From positions 62,001-126,000 of the forward strand of contig JADJNW010000013.1 in the NCBI GenBank assembly GCA_016714085.1: a stretch of DNA of 64,000 nucleotides. The letters run 5' to 3'. This DNA comes from Saprospiraceae bacterium. Its GTDB lineage: Bacteria > Bacteroidota > Bacteroidia > Chitinophagales > Saprospiraceae. The notes beneath the pieces were generated by a model. That model saw nothing but the letters and a program-made list of their open reading frames with translations. It searched no databases and was not told the DNA's origin. The position numbers and the translations under genes were made by a program. Shown piece after piece: positions 8,801-18,900 of this stretch. The first letter of the stretch is position 1. Every line of letters starts with the position of its first letter.

Positions 8801-11800
8801 TGACATCTACATCCACCGGATTGGAAAGGGTAACCGAGAAATTGAGTGGACCGGCATCTTCATTGACGCTTGTGCCAACGACAGAAACAGTCGCTACATC
8901 GTCATTGGTAATGGTGCCGCTTGCCACATTGGTCATACCAACGTTATAATCCATCGAGGCTGTAATGGTCATTGCCACGGTTTCATCCAATTCGACGGTA
9001 TTATCGCCAACAGGTGTGACGGTCACATCGGCAGAAGTCATATTCATAGGAATGGTAACGGTATAACTGGAGCCGGAGACCAAAGTAGCGCCGCTGAGCA
9101 TATAATCTGTAACAAGGGTTGCGCTTCCGCTGAGATCAAAATTGACGACCAAATCATTGGTCAGCACACCGACACGCGTGAAGGTATAAGTCATTGGCAA
9201 GCCGCTGTTTTCAGCTACACTGCCTGGGCTAACCGCTACATTGACTTCCGTGTCGTCGTTCATAATCGTGCCCGTGCCTTGTCCCATAGCGCCGATGCCG
9301 CCTCCCATTGGATTGGATAGGTTCACAAGGATGGTTTCATCGAGTTCTACTTCTGTGTCGCCATTGACCTGGATGGTGATGGGTTTGTCATTTTCACCCA
9401 TTGCAAATAGAATCGTACCAGAAGTCATCCCTGGAGTGACATAGTCTGTACCTGCAGTAGCCGAGCCGCCTATCAAATCAATGGTGTAATCTACCGAACC
9501 AGCGTTGGTTGTGGAAGTACGACTTACAACAAAAGTCAAATCCACCATACCGCTATTGCCTTCCATTACCATTGGACTGCTGATGGAATATTGGTTGTCG
9601 AGAATGGTAACTTGATAATCTTCCACTTCGCCATCTGCTGCGGCGCCATCAAATAATAAACCACCAGCAGAACTCAAGCGGAAGCGAGCAAAAGAAGTAC
9701 CGACCATAGCGCCCATTGGCACAGCAAAAAACAGGTTATTATTACCCGCTACAAGCGCTTGATTAGTGAAAATCTGCTCGCCCATGTCACTGAAATCGCC
9801 ATCTGCATTGAAATCCACCCAAGCATCGAACTTCGGAGAAACAATACTCGCCGCATTGGTAAGATTAACGGTAAGATTAGCGTTAGTGCCAGTAATCAAA
9901 GCCGGAGGTAGGGTCACGCCATCTTCATCCGCGCCGTCGCCGTTAGCAGTGGCAGTGGGTTGTCCATCGGTTTCACCATCAATAGTAGCGCCAAGCGAAA
10001 AACCAAATATCGTATTATGCCGAGCGCCGTTGCCTCCTAACGTAGTTGGGTAGCTATTTGCAAAACTACTTTGGGCAGCAGTGGGCGCATCGCCAAAGTC
10101 TATTTCATCATTCTCAATGGTACCTGTTCCCATCGCTGTACCCAGTGTAACCATGGAGCGACCGTTGTTATTCAATCCAGAAAGGGTTACGTCAAAGACT
10201 TCATTAGCTTCGACTTTATTATCATCCAGGATAATCACATTGACCACTTGAGCAGTCGTCGTACCCGCCATGAAAGTGACCAATTGATTGGTAATGCCAG
10301 TGTAGTCATTATCTCCAGTCGTAGCGGTGTTGTCGGAAGTAGAGAAATTGACGGTCACATCCACGTCCACCGGATTGCTCAAGGTAACGGTGAAAACTTG
10401 TGGACTTGTGGCTTCGGCTTGTGTGACATTTGCCATCAAAGCTACCACTGCTGCGTCATTATCTTGAATATTAACAGTAGCTTGGTTGTCAGGACTGGAA
10501 GCAATGCCAACATCCGCATTATTGGTAGAAGTCAGCGTCAGAATGACTGTTTCAGTAGCCTCCACCAGGTTGTCCAACATCACCATAACCGGAAATGAAA
10601 TAGAACTGGTATTGGCTGGAAAGACAACAGAAGCACCGAGGCTGGTATAATCCGTACCAGCAATTGCCGAACCTGCTACCGAGAAATTGATGGTGACAGG
10701 GGCATCAAATTGTTTATCCGTGCTGATGGTGAAAGCGCCGTTGGTGGCGTCTTCCATTGCATTTGTAGTTGCTGCAATGCTTATGGCCGCTACGTCGTCG
10801 TTTTCAATGGTACCTGTTCCGGCAGCAGTGCCGAGCACTACTGCTCGACCGCCATTCATCAGATTGTCGATAGAGACATTGAACTGTTCATCAGATTCTA
10901 CTTTCATATCGTTGTTCACGATGATATCCACCATTTGGGAAGTCATTCCGGCAGGAATGATAATGGTTTTAGGATTCGGTGAAATAGATTCATAGTCATT
11001 ATCTACATCCGTAGCTGTGCCATCAGAAGTAGAGAAAGCAACTGAAACATCCACATCCACCGCCTTGCTCAAGGATACCGTAAACTGGAAAGGCGAAGTA
11101 GCTTCTGATTGGCTCACGCTATTTACCGAAACAGTTGCGTTATCATCATCCTCAATCGTGCCATCGGCAGTACCATCGGTAATAATAACTCCCATCGGCG
11201 CACCAGAGATCGTAACCGTAAACATTTCATCCAACTCGACAATATCATCCTTGTTTACCGTAACGGTCACATTTTTCATCAAAATATTGTCGTTCGCAGC
11301 AAAGCTAATCATACCATTGGTAATAGCTGTAAAATCCGTACCGCTGGTAGCAGTTCCTCCTGTGGTATTGACGATCAAGCTAAAGGCTTCGTCATCGCTG
11401 CTGCGCGTCACGACGAAATTGAAATCAACTGTTCCGCCACCACTGCCTTCGCTCATCATTAAATCCGAAATAGTTACGCTTGTCGGTTTGCGCAAAGCAA
11501 AATCCAGTGTATTATTTATATCTGAATTACCCGGCTCGTCGCCAAAATCTAAGCGAATCGCGGAACTTGCCACACCAAAACCCATTACCGGGTCGCCATT
11601 GTCGTCGTTATCCACATCGGTATCGGGTGCACCGGTGGTATTGTCTGGATTAACTACACTGGTTACAGACAAGTACGGCGCGCCGCTATTGTACAAAATG
11701 CCGCCCATCATAAAATTGGAGGCTGCGATCTCGACGATATAATTACCCGGGCAAACATTGAAGACATACAAACCACCGCCAGCTGTCATGGTATTGGCAA

Positions 11801-12248
11801 TCGCTGCCCCATCGCCTGCGTCCAATACACCATCTCCATCATCGGCATAAAGATTGAGGGCGACATTATCCAAACCTATATCCATTCCATTGAACATTCC
11901 ATCATTATTAACATCCTCGAATACCAGATTACCCAATGTAATAGATGCAATCATAGTCGTGGTGGGATCGGACGCACCGCCAATATCAGGGTCGTCGGTT
12001 TGCACCATCGAGAAATTAGAACCCGTCACATTGCTTTGGTTGGAAATAAACATCATCGGCACCGTACCAGTGGGGCAGGCATTAGTATTCACAGTCACAT
12101 CGTAGGTAATGCAAATACTTTTGCCGGGCGGCAAGGTAAAGCCGGTAGGTGTGGGGAAAGTTTGTGCCTGCAAGCCAATGATACTTATTCCTAAAAGGAA
12201 TAGTAGGGTGATAATTTGCTTGCAAAAAGTGTAAATAGAAGGTCGCAT
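5817..12248 (-). CDS. Giant Calx-beta / GEVED / beta-helix surface protein
   Basis: About 2143 residues from ATG 12248. The in-frame TTG at 12263 adds only five residues and leaves a poorer signal peptide. A Sec signal (IITLLFLLGISIIGLQAQ) is followed by an SdrD-B-like domain (LGNLVFEDVNNDG), about ten Calx-beta modules (GTATSGTDF, NDDNKVE and similar calcium-binding acidic turns), a GEVED-type domain (DFGDAP to GEVEDYQVTIL), a 'choice-of-anchor Q' parallel beta-helix (IWVADGTYYPDEGIG, MGAYEFPC), and a C-terminal domain ending NVDCGTFPWNGNE. It is probably a secreted, calcium-stabilised adhesin. There is no recognisable T9SS type A or B tail. The C-terminal half is paralogous to the gene at 15907-21037. 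It lies 72 bp downstream of the beta-helix gene on the same strand and is probably co-transcribed with it. Confidence 0.85.
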   Translation of the reverse strand: MRPSIYTFCKQIITLLFLLGISIIGLQAQTFPTPTGFTLPPGKSICITYDVTVNTNACPTGTVPMMFISNQSNVTGSNFSMVQTDDPDIGGASDPTTTMIASITLGNLVFEDVNNDGMFNGMDIGLDNVALNLYADDGDGVLDAGDGAAIANTMTAGGGLYVFNVCPGNYIVEIAASNFMMGGILYNSGAPYLSVTSVVNPDNTTGAPDTDVDNDDNGDPVMGFGVASSAIRLDFGDEPGNSDINNTLDFALRKPTSVTISDLMMSEGSGGGTVDFNFVVTRSSDDEAFSLIVNTTGGTATSGTDFTAITNGMISFAANDNILMKNVTVTVNKDDIVELDEMFTVTISGAPMGVIITDGTADGTIEDDDNATVSVNSVSQSEATSPFQFTVSLSKAVDVDVSVAFSTSDGTATDVDNDYESISPNPKTIIIPAGMTSQMVDIIVNNDMKVESDEQFNVSIDNLMNGGRAVVLGTAAGTGTIENDDVAAISIAATTNAMEDATNGAFTISTDKQFDAPVTINFSVAGSAIAGTDYTSLGASVVFPANTSSISFPVMVMLDNLVEATETVILTLTSTNNADVGIASSPDNQATVNIQDNDAAVVALMANVTQAEATSPQVFTVTLSNPVDVDVTVNFSTSDNTATTGDNDYTGITNQLVTFMAGTTTAQVVNVIILDDNKVEANEVFDVTLSGLNNNGRSMVTLGTAMGTGTIENDEIDFGDAPTAAQSSFANSYPTTLGGNGARHNTIFGFSLGATIDGETDGQPTATANGDGADEDGVTLPPALITGTNANLTVNLTNAASIVSPKFDAWVDFNADGDFSDMGEQIFTNQALVAGNNNLFFAVPMGAMVGTSFARFRLSSAGGLLFDGAAADGEVEDYQVTILDNQYSISSPMVMEGNSGMVDLTFVVSRTSTTNAGSVDYTIDLIGGSATAGTDYVTPGMTSGTILFAMGENDKPITIQVNGDTEVELDETILVNLSNPMGGGIGAMGQGTGTIMNDDTEVNVAVSPGSVAENSGLPMTYTFTRVGVLTNDLVVNFDLSGSATLVTDYMLSGATLVSGSSYTVTIPMNMTSADVTVTPVGDNTVELDETVAMTITASMDYNVGMTNVASGTITNDDVATVSVVGTSVNEDAGPLNFSVTLSNPVDVDVTVQFSTSDGTATDADNDYEPITNQTVTFLAGTTTAQSVPVTINDDNKVETDETFNGNINMLSAGGRNVSIMTNSATGTILNNTDMATVHLTAVNVSQNEGHVGTTDFTFRAELDNPVQGGFKLAYTTDDGTATTADLDYQDNDGMLMFNGTAGEFYIITVKVNGDTKVEADETFSVSIEDTGFSDADVALSNLKTASTVGATILNDDIATLSIDNVSLAEGISGTTTFTFTITLDNPVQGGFSIDYATLAGILNPASAGTDYTAVAATTLNFAGTMDESMMVSVNVAGDCDVEMDETFLLALSNLVLNDMNIDPADINITDQGLGTILNDDASYPGGIIYVDENAAGLNNGTSWTNAFTNFQDALRVACTCGVGQIWVADGTYYPDEGIGQTDNDRTASFALCNNVALYGGFAGTPGTEGDFSVRDIATHLTVLSGDIDQNDSQTPVVTDVNTVTGTTTNALHVVTGSSNNSATILDGFIITAGRADIMGFPDGVGGGMYVENTFATVRNCTFAGNYARTAGSIYINTGVLMIVQCTFTGNKAMFDGGAIFSDGNGGPIVNCIFIANEAGANGGALYTTSSGNLSAVNTVFSGNKAGATGGAVYNDNSSPDFFNCSFSGNNAVTSGGAFSNNVFSSPTITNSILWGNSSEIFNDGNNTNPVVNYSIVQGGHAGTDNKNMNPMFVSQPAFASAPTTSGDLRLQITSPAIDMGDDASVSADTKDVDDDGDIAEPTPDRDLNDRIVGTSVDMGAYEFPCASEAGEIANEDLTICQGDDPETIFTASGAQNDAEYSFAFILKSGNDILAYNIDGDFDLSALTPGTYTVYGLSYATFNTPASVTDYLATVTTIAEIIADDTDNGGELCLDLTDAGEGQTASIIVNEPATASLIDAYPTICRTKVVQLSELEGAIGGSATSATWSVLEGDSDGVFSPSNVFGTATTFKPGANDAKRGYVTIVLTTNDPDGPDGPCPPAMDMIRIIIKNVDCGTFPWNGNE

Positions 12249-12320
12249 AGCTTTTATTTTCAAGGATGATGATTTGTCGTCTTATTTATCGAATTATAAT
12301 TTCCACTTTTGCTAAGTATT

Positions 12321-15087
12321 TCAAGGCGTATTGCAAGCCACACCACCTACAAACCCTCCACCCGTCGGGACGGTATTGGCGGCACTCCCTGTCGGCGCTC
12401 CCCCGATATTGCCCTGTACGAAAGCGACCACAGCCGCATCGTTATTATTTGCTCCGGCGTAGCCTGGTAAGCGAACCGTGGTGGACTGCCGCTGGCGCAA
12501 CCTAAAGTCTGTGCCGCCGTCCGTACCAGTTCCGGTGATGGAATTGATTCCAAGATTCAAGCAAATAAAATAAGTGTCGCCGGGGGAGACTCCTGCGTTA
12601 AGGTGAATGCCGTTTTTGGCAAAAATAGCGGTGCTTGGGTTGGAGACCGTATTACCGCTGATGTTCAGGTGCATGTTTGCGCTGCCGACAATGCCGCTGC
12701 CGCTCGTTTGCATATAAATGCCGTAGTTGCTGTATTGCCGCACAGTGTTTCCCGTGATGTTTGCCGTATAACTACTCGGACTGGCTCCATCGCAAAGGAC
12801 GACCCCCACTCACCGCCGTCACACCGGTATTGGAAATGGTATTGCCGGTAAATACAATATCGTTCGTTGTGGAAGAATTGATGGCAAGTTGGAAGTGGTC
12901 GCCTATTGCAAAGGTGAAGTTGTTGTTGGTGATGGTGGAATTGATGACTGCCGTACCCTGGGTTTCGAGCAATAAGCCATCACTGCCCGTCATAGTGTTC
13001 ATTGAGCCAAAAGTAGAGCCGGTGACCGTGATTCGATCCAGTAATCCACTAGTGTTGATGACGCTCATATTATGCTCCACCGCACCGCTGATATGACAGT
13101 TTGTAACAGTCGCTGAACCGGTCAATTCTGTAAAAATGACGCTGCCCTCGTCCAAGCCGACGTTGGTTCCGTTCGTGCCGCCAATCGTGCAGTATTCCAT
13201 GGTATAATTGACCACTGATGAACCTCGGATACCAAAATTTTGGTTCGTGCCGTTGACAGTCATGCGGCGCAGTATGACGTTGCGGGTATTATTCAGGTAA
13301 ATGCCGATACCAGAAGTGGTGCTGCCGTCAGCGCCGCTTTTTCCTGCAATAGTTCCACCCGAGCTGTTGCCGCCCAATGTCATGTTCGAGCCATCGCCAT
13401 TGACGATAAGCCCTCCGGCAGTTCCTGTTGTATTTAAAATAATACCAGTAGCAGTACTGCCATTTGACGAGATACTCTGAAAATTTAAATTGCTGCTTCC
13501 TATATTGGTATTCGCTACATTCAAAGCAGTAGCGCCTCCAGTGGAGTTGATAGTATTTGCAGAACCTGTCACATTCACGGTACCGCCGCCTGTTGCTGAA
13601 AAACCCATTCCGCTTGTGGTTGTGATTGCCAAACCGCCGCCCGTGAAATCAATCGTTGCACCTGCATTGTTTGCAAGCGTTACGGCGTTATTCGTCGTTG
13701 TGGTCAGGCTCTTGCTGCTGCCGGAAAAAGTTTTTGTCCCGCCGCCACAGTTTTGCACTTGGATACCTTGTGCCGTAGAGGTGATATTTCCAGAGAAAGT
13801 GACATTTCCGCTGTCGTGATTATCAATATCCACTGCAAAGCCAGTATTGTCGCTGATATTGCCACTATAGGAAAATACGACCGTTCCATTCTGGATTTGT
13901 ACGCCTGTGCCGGTTGGATTGCTGATCGTACCTCCATTTGTAGTGAATGTACCTCCTACACTTCCTAAGTTGATTCCATTCGCACCACCCGTGGAACTTA
14001 CACTGCCCAATGTCACCGCCAGCGTACCCCCTGCATCGGCTCTGATACCGCCGCCTGTGCCGTTAGTGATGCTCACCTCGTTGATCGTCAGTGTACCCAC
14101 ATTTCCATTGTCGTCTATGCCAAAATCCGAGCAATTTCCGACATCAAATCCTCTCAAATTATTGTTTGCAGCTAAGGTAACGCCGTCACCGCCTGCGTTG
14201 ACGATAACCGGACGTGAGCCATCAATATTGGGCAAAGCCAAACTAAAAGGCGCCAGCGCAAAAGACAAAGCCACACTCAGGTTTTCATTGGCAACCATCG
14301 TACTGGTACCGCTATGTCCTTCACCGATGACGATTTGGTTGTTTTCCAGACTGACGCCACCGGCGTAATTAGTACCGGTATGTTCGATATAAATGGTATG
14401 CCCGGCGGCCGGATTCAGTCCGCCGGTACCATTCACGGACTCAAAAGAAGCGAGTGTTTTAAAGGGGGAACTGCGTCGTCCGTCGGATAAAGCCGCTACA
14501 GAACTATTATCGATAAACCAGATCATATTGCTGATGGTGATGGTCACCGTTGCGGTAATGTCGCCTGCAATAGGCGTAGCGCCGTCGGGGATGGTCGCAT
14601 CGTTAATAGTATAGGTGAATTGATCGCTACCGATATAACCTGCCGCGGGAACATACATAAAACTACCATCGTTATTGAGGGTGACCGTTCCGCCATTGGT
14701 GGTGGGGTTGCAGGTATTGCAAGTAAGGGTAGCGCCACCGAGATTATCATCGAAATCATTGATCAAAACGCCGTTTGCCGCAGGTACATCGATACCGACA
14801 TTGCCCGTGCAGGTATAAGCATCATTCACAGCGACAGACGTACTCAAAAAAGAGCCATTGACGAAAGTGGTTTTGGTATCGGGTACAGCGTTGAGTTGGA
14901 CGCCTGTAGCATTCGCGCCGCCTGTATTTTGTATATTGACCTTGTATTGAATCACATCTCCTGCATTGGCTTTGCCAACAGTGCCGTTATCGATTTTGAT
15001 TTTATCTGATTGTTTGACTTCGATGCTTTGGGCATAGAGGAAACAGCTACTCAATACGAGCGCAAACAGGAGGAAATGGGTTTTCAT
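12321..15087 (-). CDS. DUF11 / Ig-like / beta-helix surface protein (frameshift in a five-base run)
   Basis: A secreted protein with signal peptide (MKTHFLLFALVLSSCFLYAQ), a DUF11-like conserved repeat domain (NAGDVIQYKVNIQNTGGANA), a cadherin-like bacterial Ig domain (GSFMYVPAAGYIGSDQFTYT) and a long parallel beta-helix of NxxI/V-type rungs. The first frame stops near 12772 and a second frame runs 12809-12321. Deleting one base from the five-base run at 12803-12807 joins them as GVTAVSGVVLCDGASPSS, giving about 921 residues. The end GGVACNTP carries no T9SS tail. Homopolymer length is the classic site of sequencing error, but also of slipped-strand phase variation, and I cannot tell which applies. 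It is the first gene of a two-gene minus-strand unit with the Calx-beta giant. Confidence 0.75.
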
Positions 15088-15280
15088 GAGATATAATTTT
15101 ACAGTAGGTCAACAGGGCGAAAGGTACTGTCGTTTCTTAAAAATCATTTGTCCATACTTGCTATTATTTATCTTGGTATATGTCAAAATATTCGGTAATT
15201 TTTTACCTGTTTATTATAAAATCTTCTTTTGTTATATAAACCATCTTTTCGGTATCAAAAAGCTTGTTGGCGTCAAAACC

Positions 15281-15593
15281 TATGATGTTTCGTCGTCGTC
15301 ACATGATATTTCGTTGTCAACATATCATTTGTCGTCGTCAACAAATGATGTTATGATATGCTTTATTCGTTTTTTGATATAGTTATGATATATCGGTGTC
15401 GTTTCTTCACTTTTCGAGGTCGGAAAAGGTGTTTTTCATGCCAAAAAGCCAAGTGAGCAAAACGAATAATGATATGTGGACGACGTAACATGATATGTCG
15501 AAGACAAAAAATCATAAGTTGACGACAAAAAATCAAATGTCGAAGACAAAATATCATAGGAAGACGACAAAATATCAAGGGTTGACTTTGATG
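15281..15593. repeat. 21-bp-period array, copy B (15 units)
   Basis: Same consensus and dyad layout as copy A, with two extra right-hand units (15531-15572) and a two-base loss in units 5-6 (40 instead of 42 bases). The leader TCGGTATCAAAAAGC is conserved just before it. It lies between the start of the beta-helix gene (15087) and the stop of the next giant gene (15907). Confidence 0.85.
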
Positions 15594-15765
15594 AAGGAAA
15601 TTATGATAAGAATATTAGAATTGTTAATAAAAAAGAAGAGCTTGGCATAAGAATATTACATTGGTAAATAAAATCGATATTAAAGTGCATAAAAAAAGGC
15701 TGAAGCCTTTGCTCCAACCTTGATGAAAAGTGTTTACCCAAAAAAATCTTTATGGTTTGATTGGC
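15594..15765. repeat. Long direct repeat, right flank of array B
   Basis: Nearly identical to 5584-5755. The shared block means arrays A and B descend from one duplicated segment that also included the C-terminal coding region of the neighbouring giant genes. Confidence 0.8.
15690..15711 (-). terminator. Rho-independent terminator of the interrupted giant gene
   Basis: AAAGGCT-TC-AGCCTTT plus a T run on the minus strand, identical to the hairpin at 5680-5702. It lies about 200 bases downstream of the stop at 15907. Confidence 0.6.
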
Positions 15766-15906
15766 TTAGAGGCGTAAAGGTTTACAGACTTAAAGGTCTA
15801 AGGCTGTCCTATACATCTCTAAGCCAATACGCCTTACACCTTTACACCTATATGCCTTTACATTATGTCATACACCTCTAAGCCTTATACCTATACCTAT
15901 ACGCCT
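15766..15906. repeat. Short-period CTAAGCC / CCTTTACGCC repeats abutting a stop codon
   Basis: Degenerate units such as TACGCCTTACACCTTTACACC, CTCTAAGCC and TATACCTATACC, with their complements (AGGCGTAAAGG, AAAGGTCTAAGG) on the left, run directly into the stop of the giant gene. It is an expanded form of the element at 5756-5816. Confidence 0.6.
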
Positions 15907-18900
15907 TTACTCGTTCCCATTCCACGGGAAAGCACCACAATCTACATTCTGAATATGGACTAGTACGGTATCGCTCACGGCGTCGCAAACATCATTCGGA
16001 TTATCCACGGTTAAACGCAAGGTCACAAAACCACGCGCAATCGCATCCGCGCCCGGCGTGTAGGTTCCTACTTTTGGGTCGGTGGGATTCGTACCCGTGA
16101 GGTTTCCATTGTTGCCTGCCTCGACAATGCTCCAACTGTATTGCAAATCGGCAAGATTGCCGCCGGTATAAGTAATGCTTAGGTCTAAGCCAGCGAGTGA
16201 CAAAGTCTTAGTCCTGCAAATCGTTTGGGTGCTACCCGCATCCACCGTCACTTGTGGGTCTATGCGCACTTGCTGGCTCACGCTTTGAATACAACCCGGG
16301 TCATTGGGACCGTTTGCCTGCGCTTTGCCTCCGTCAACGGTATATTCAATCGTGTGGTTGCCAACGGTCAATGCCGCGGGATCGAGCATTGTTGCAGTAT
16401 TGCCATCTATTTTAAAGCTTTCGCTTAGAATATTCGCATCGCCTGGTGTACCCGTCAGTAGTACTACCGGTTCGTCTTTACAATAAGCAGGGTCTAACGT
16501 GATGGCAGGATTGGGATAGACGCAGGCATTGCCGAGGCTAAAAGTAATGCCTCGCCCGTTGCTGACGGAAATGGTATAGCCCTGTGCATCCACGTGTACG
16601 CCCGGCAAAATATAAGTGCCACTTCCGGCAGGAGATTCGGTCAATACCGTTCCTACAGGGATGGGCGTCGGTGCAGCAGGCGGCGCAGCACTATTAATAT
16701 CGTACAAACCAGTTATAGCAGTTACCGTCCAAGTCTGACCCGTGGGGGCATTCATCACTTGAATCGTCTCATCGAACTGACCGTTGGTCAAAGTCGTAGC
16801 GTTGTTTTTGCAAGTGCAAGGATCTAAGGCAGTTACTTGACAATTGGTAACGGTGATTGAAATGGCTTGCGATAGATTCGCTACGATACAGCCATCGTTA
16901 TCGGTGATTTGCGTCAGCGTATAGTCGGTGTTGCTGTTTGGACTGAGGGTCGCAAATACACTTCCACTCAACACATCATCATAAGGGATGCCGTTCACCA
17001 CGATATCAAATGGACCCACGCCCACCGTAGCAGTGAAGGTGAGCTCGATGGATTCTCCAGCGCAAATGGCGCTGAAGTTGCTGCTGATCGTGCCTGCCGG
17101 ATCGATACAGGGAGATTCGTAAGCGCCCATGTCCACCGTACCAATAAAGCGGTCAGCCCCGGTAACATCAGTCGTTTCCATAATGGCAGCGTCATTGCCC
17201 ATATTGCGCGCAGGAGAGCTGTTTGTAAGTGCCAGACCATCATCCGCAGGTGCGCCAGCAGTCGTCGGCACCATCGGGGTCAGCCGCATTGACAAAGAGT
17301 GGATCATCGGTTTTATTGCCACCCTGGTCGTTGATGATCAACATACCACCGGCGTCTAATTGTGAAGTAATAGCCCCTGTGCCGCCTTGAAGAATGGTAT
17401 TCGCCATATTAAGCGTTACATTGCTAATAAAACCATCCGCATACGCATGAATTTGCTGAGGGGTATTGCCCCATAAGATGGAGTTCTGAATCGTCACTGT
17501 GTTTATAGCATTGAATAGCGCCCCTCCATTCGCAGTTGCCATGTTGCCAGTAAGTGTCGAGTTGATTAAGGACAGTTGTGCCTGGGCATATATAGCGCCT
17601 CCTTCATTCGCCGTATTTCCATAAAATACACAATTGATGCAAGTAGTTGTTTTGCTTATATGCATAGCACCACCTCTATCAACTGCTCTATTTCCGACAA
17701 ATGCCGTGCTGATGACAGTCACAGAACCTGTTCCTTCAATATATATCCCACCACCTGAATTTGCACTGTTTTCCCGGACAACACAATCTTGAATAGTTGG
17801 GCTGGAATTGCCACTTATGAAGAAAGCGCCTGCATTGCCATTCCCATTCGCTCCTTCTATAATAAAACCATCGAAGATAACGCCTGCACCAATATTAGAC
17901 ATGATAACGATGCGCTGAGCATTGTCTGCATAATTGCTAAAGTTATCACCATCATTTTGCATCAGGTCGCCACTGAGGATGGTTTTGTGCATAGTTGGAT
18001 TGGCATCGTTCAAGTTATCATCACTTGCAATACCCTGGAAGCCACCATATAAGCTCACACCTGGGCATAGGTTGAAGGTACTATTTAGGTCGTCGTCAGT
18101 TTGCCCAATACCTTCGTCGGGGTAATACGTACCATCGGCTACCCAGATTTGCGTGCCGTCACACGAGCAAGCTACTGCGAGTGCGTCTTGCAGATCATTA
18201 TAAGCATCCATCCAGGAGGTGCCATCGTTGGCGCCGGTGGCGTCTTCATCTACATACATAATCCCCATAGAAAAGATCGTAATCTGTATGGAGGCAATCT
18301 TCGTACAAGTATTGACATCATCGGTAATTTCAAAATAAAGGGTGTGTGTACCTGCCGACAAACCCGCCGGCGTGAAGGTATTCGCCATTGCATCATACGT
18401 ACCTGCGGGCATCGTGAGGGCTTCATCCTGATACCAGGTGGTGGCGATGGTAAAACTGTTCATACCGCCAATCTGGATGACATCCGTCGGGCAGAGTGCA
18501 TCAACAGGTTCAATGATGACATCATTATTGGTTACATTCGGAATGGGATTCACCTGTGCATATTCAATCACGCCATTATTGGTGAAGCCGGGAGGATTGT
18601 TGTGCGCGGCGGTAGTGTTCACGCGCATTAGTCCCTCATTCACAAAGGTTGCTGTATTATCCAACGGCGCATATATTTCGAGCAAAGCACAGGCTTCGTT
18701 TCTAAAGGTACCTGGGTTGACGTTGTAATTATTCAAAGCTTCGTTGCCGACTGCCGCCAAGTTTCCAATATATATTTTGCCAAAGTTACCGAAGGTGCTG
18801 TTGATATTGTGCAAACCACTCGTCGTGGTACGATTGATCTGGATTTCGCCGGTGGCGGTATTATTAAAAGTAGCTTGATTCCACAAGCCCCAGCTACCGG

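Noticed and set aside
8694..9320. A 208-residue plus-strand frame inside the Calx-beta giant gene
   Set aside because: It is antisense to a long continuous coding region with clear domains. Many similar shadow frames lie along the gene.
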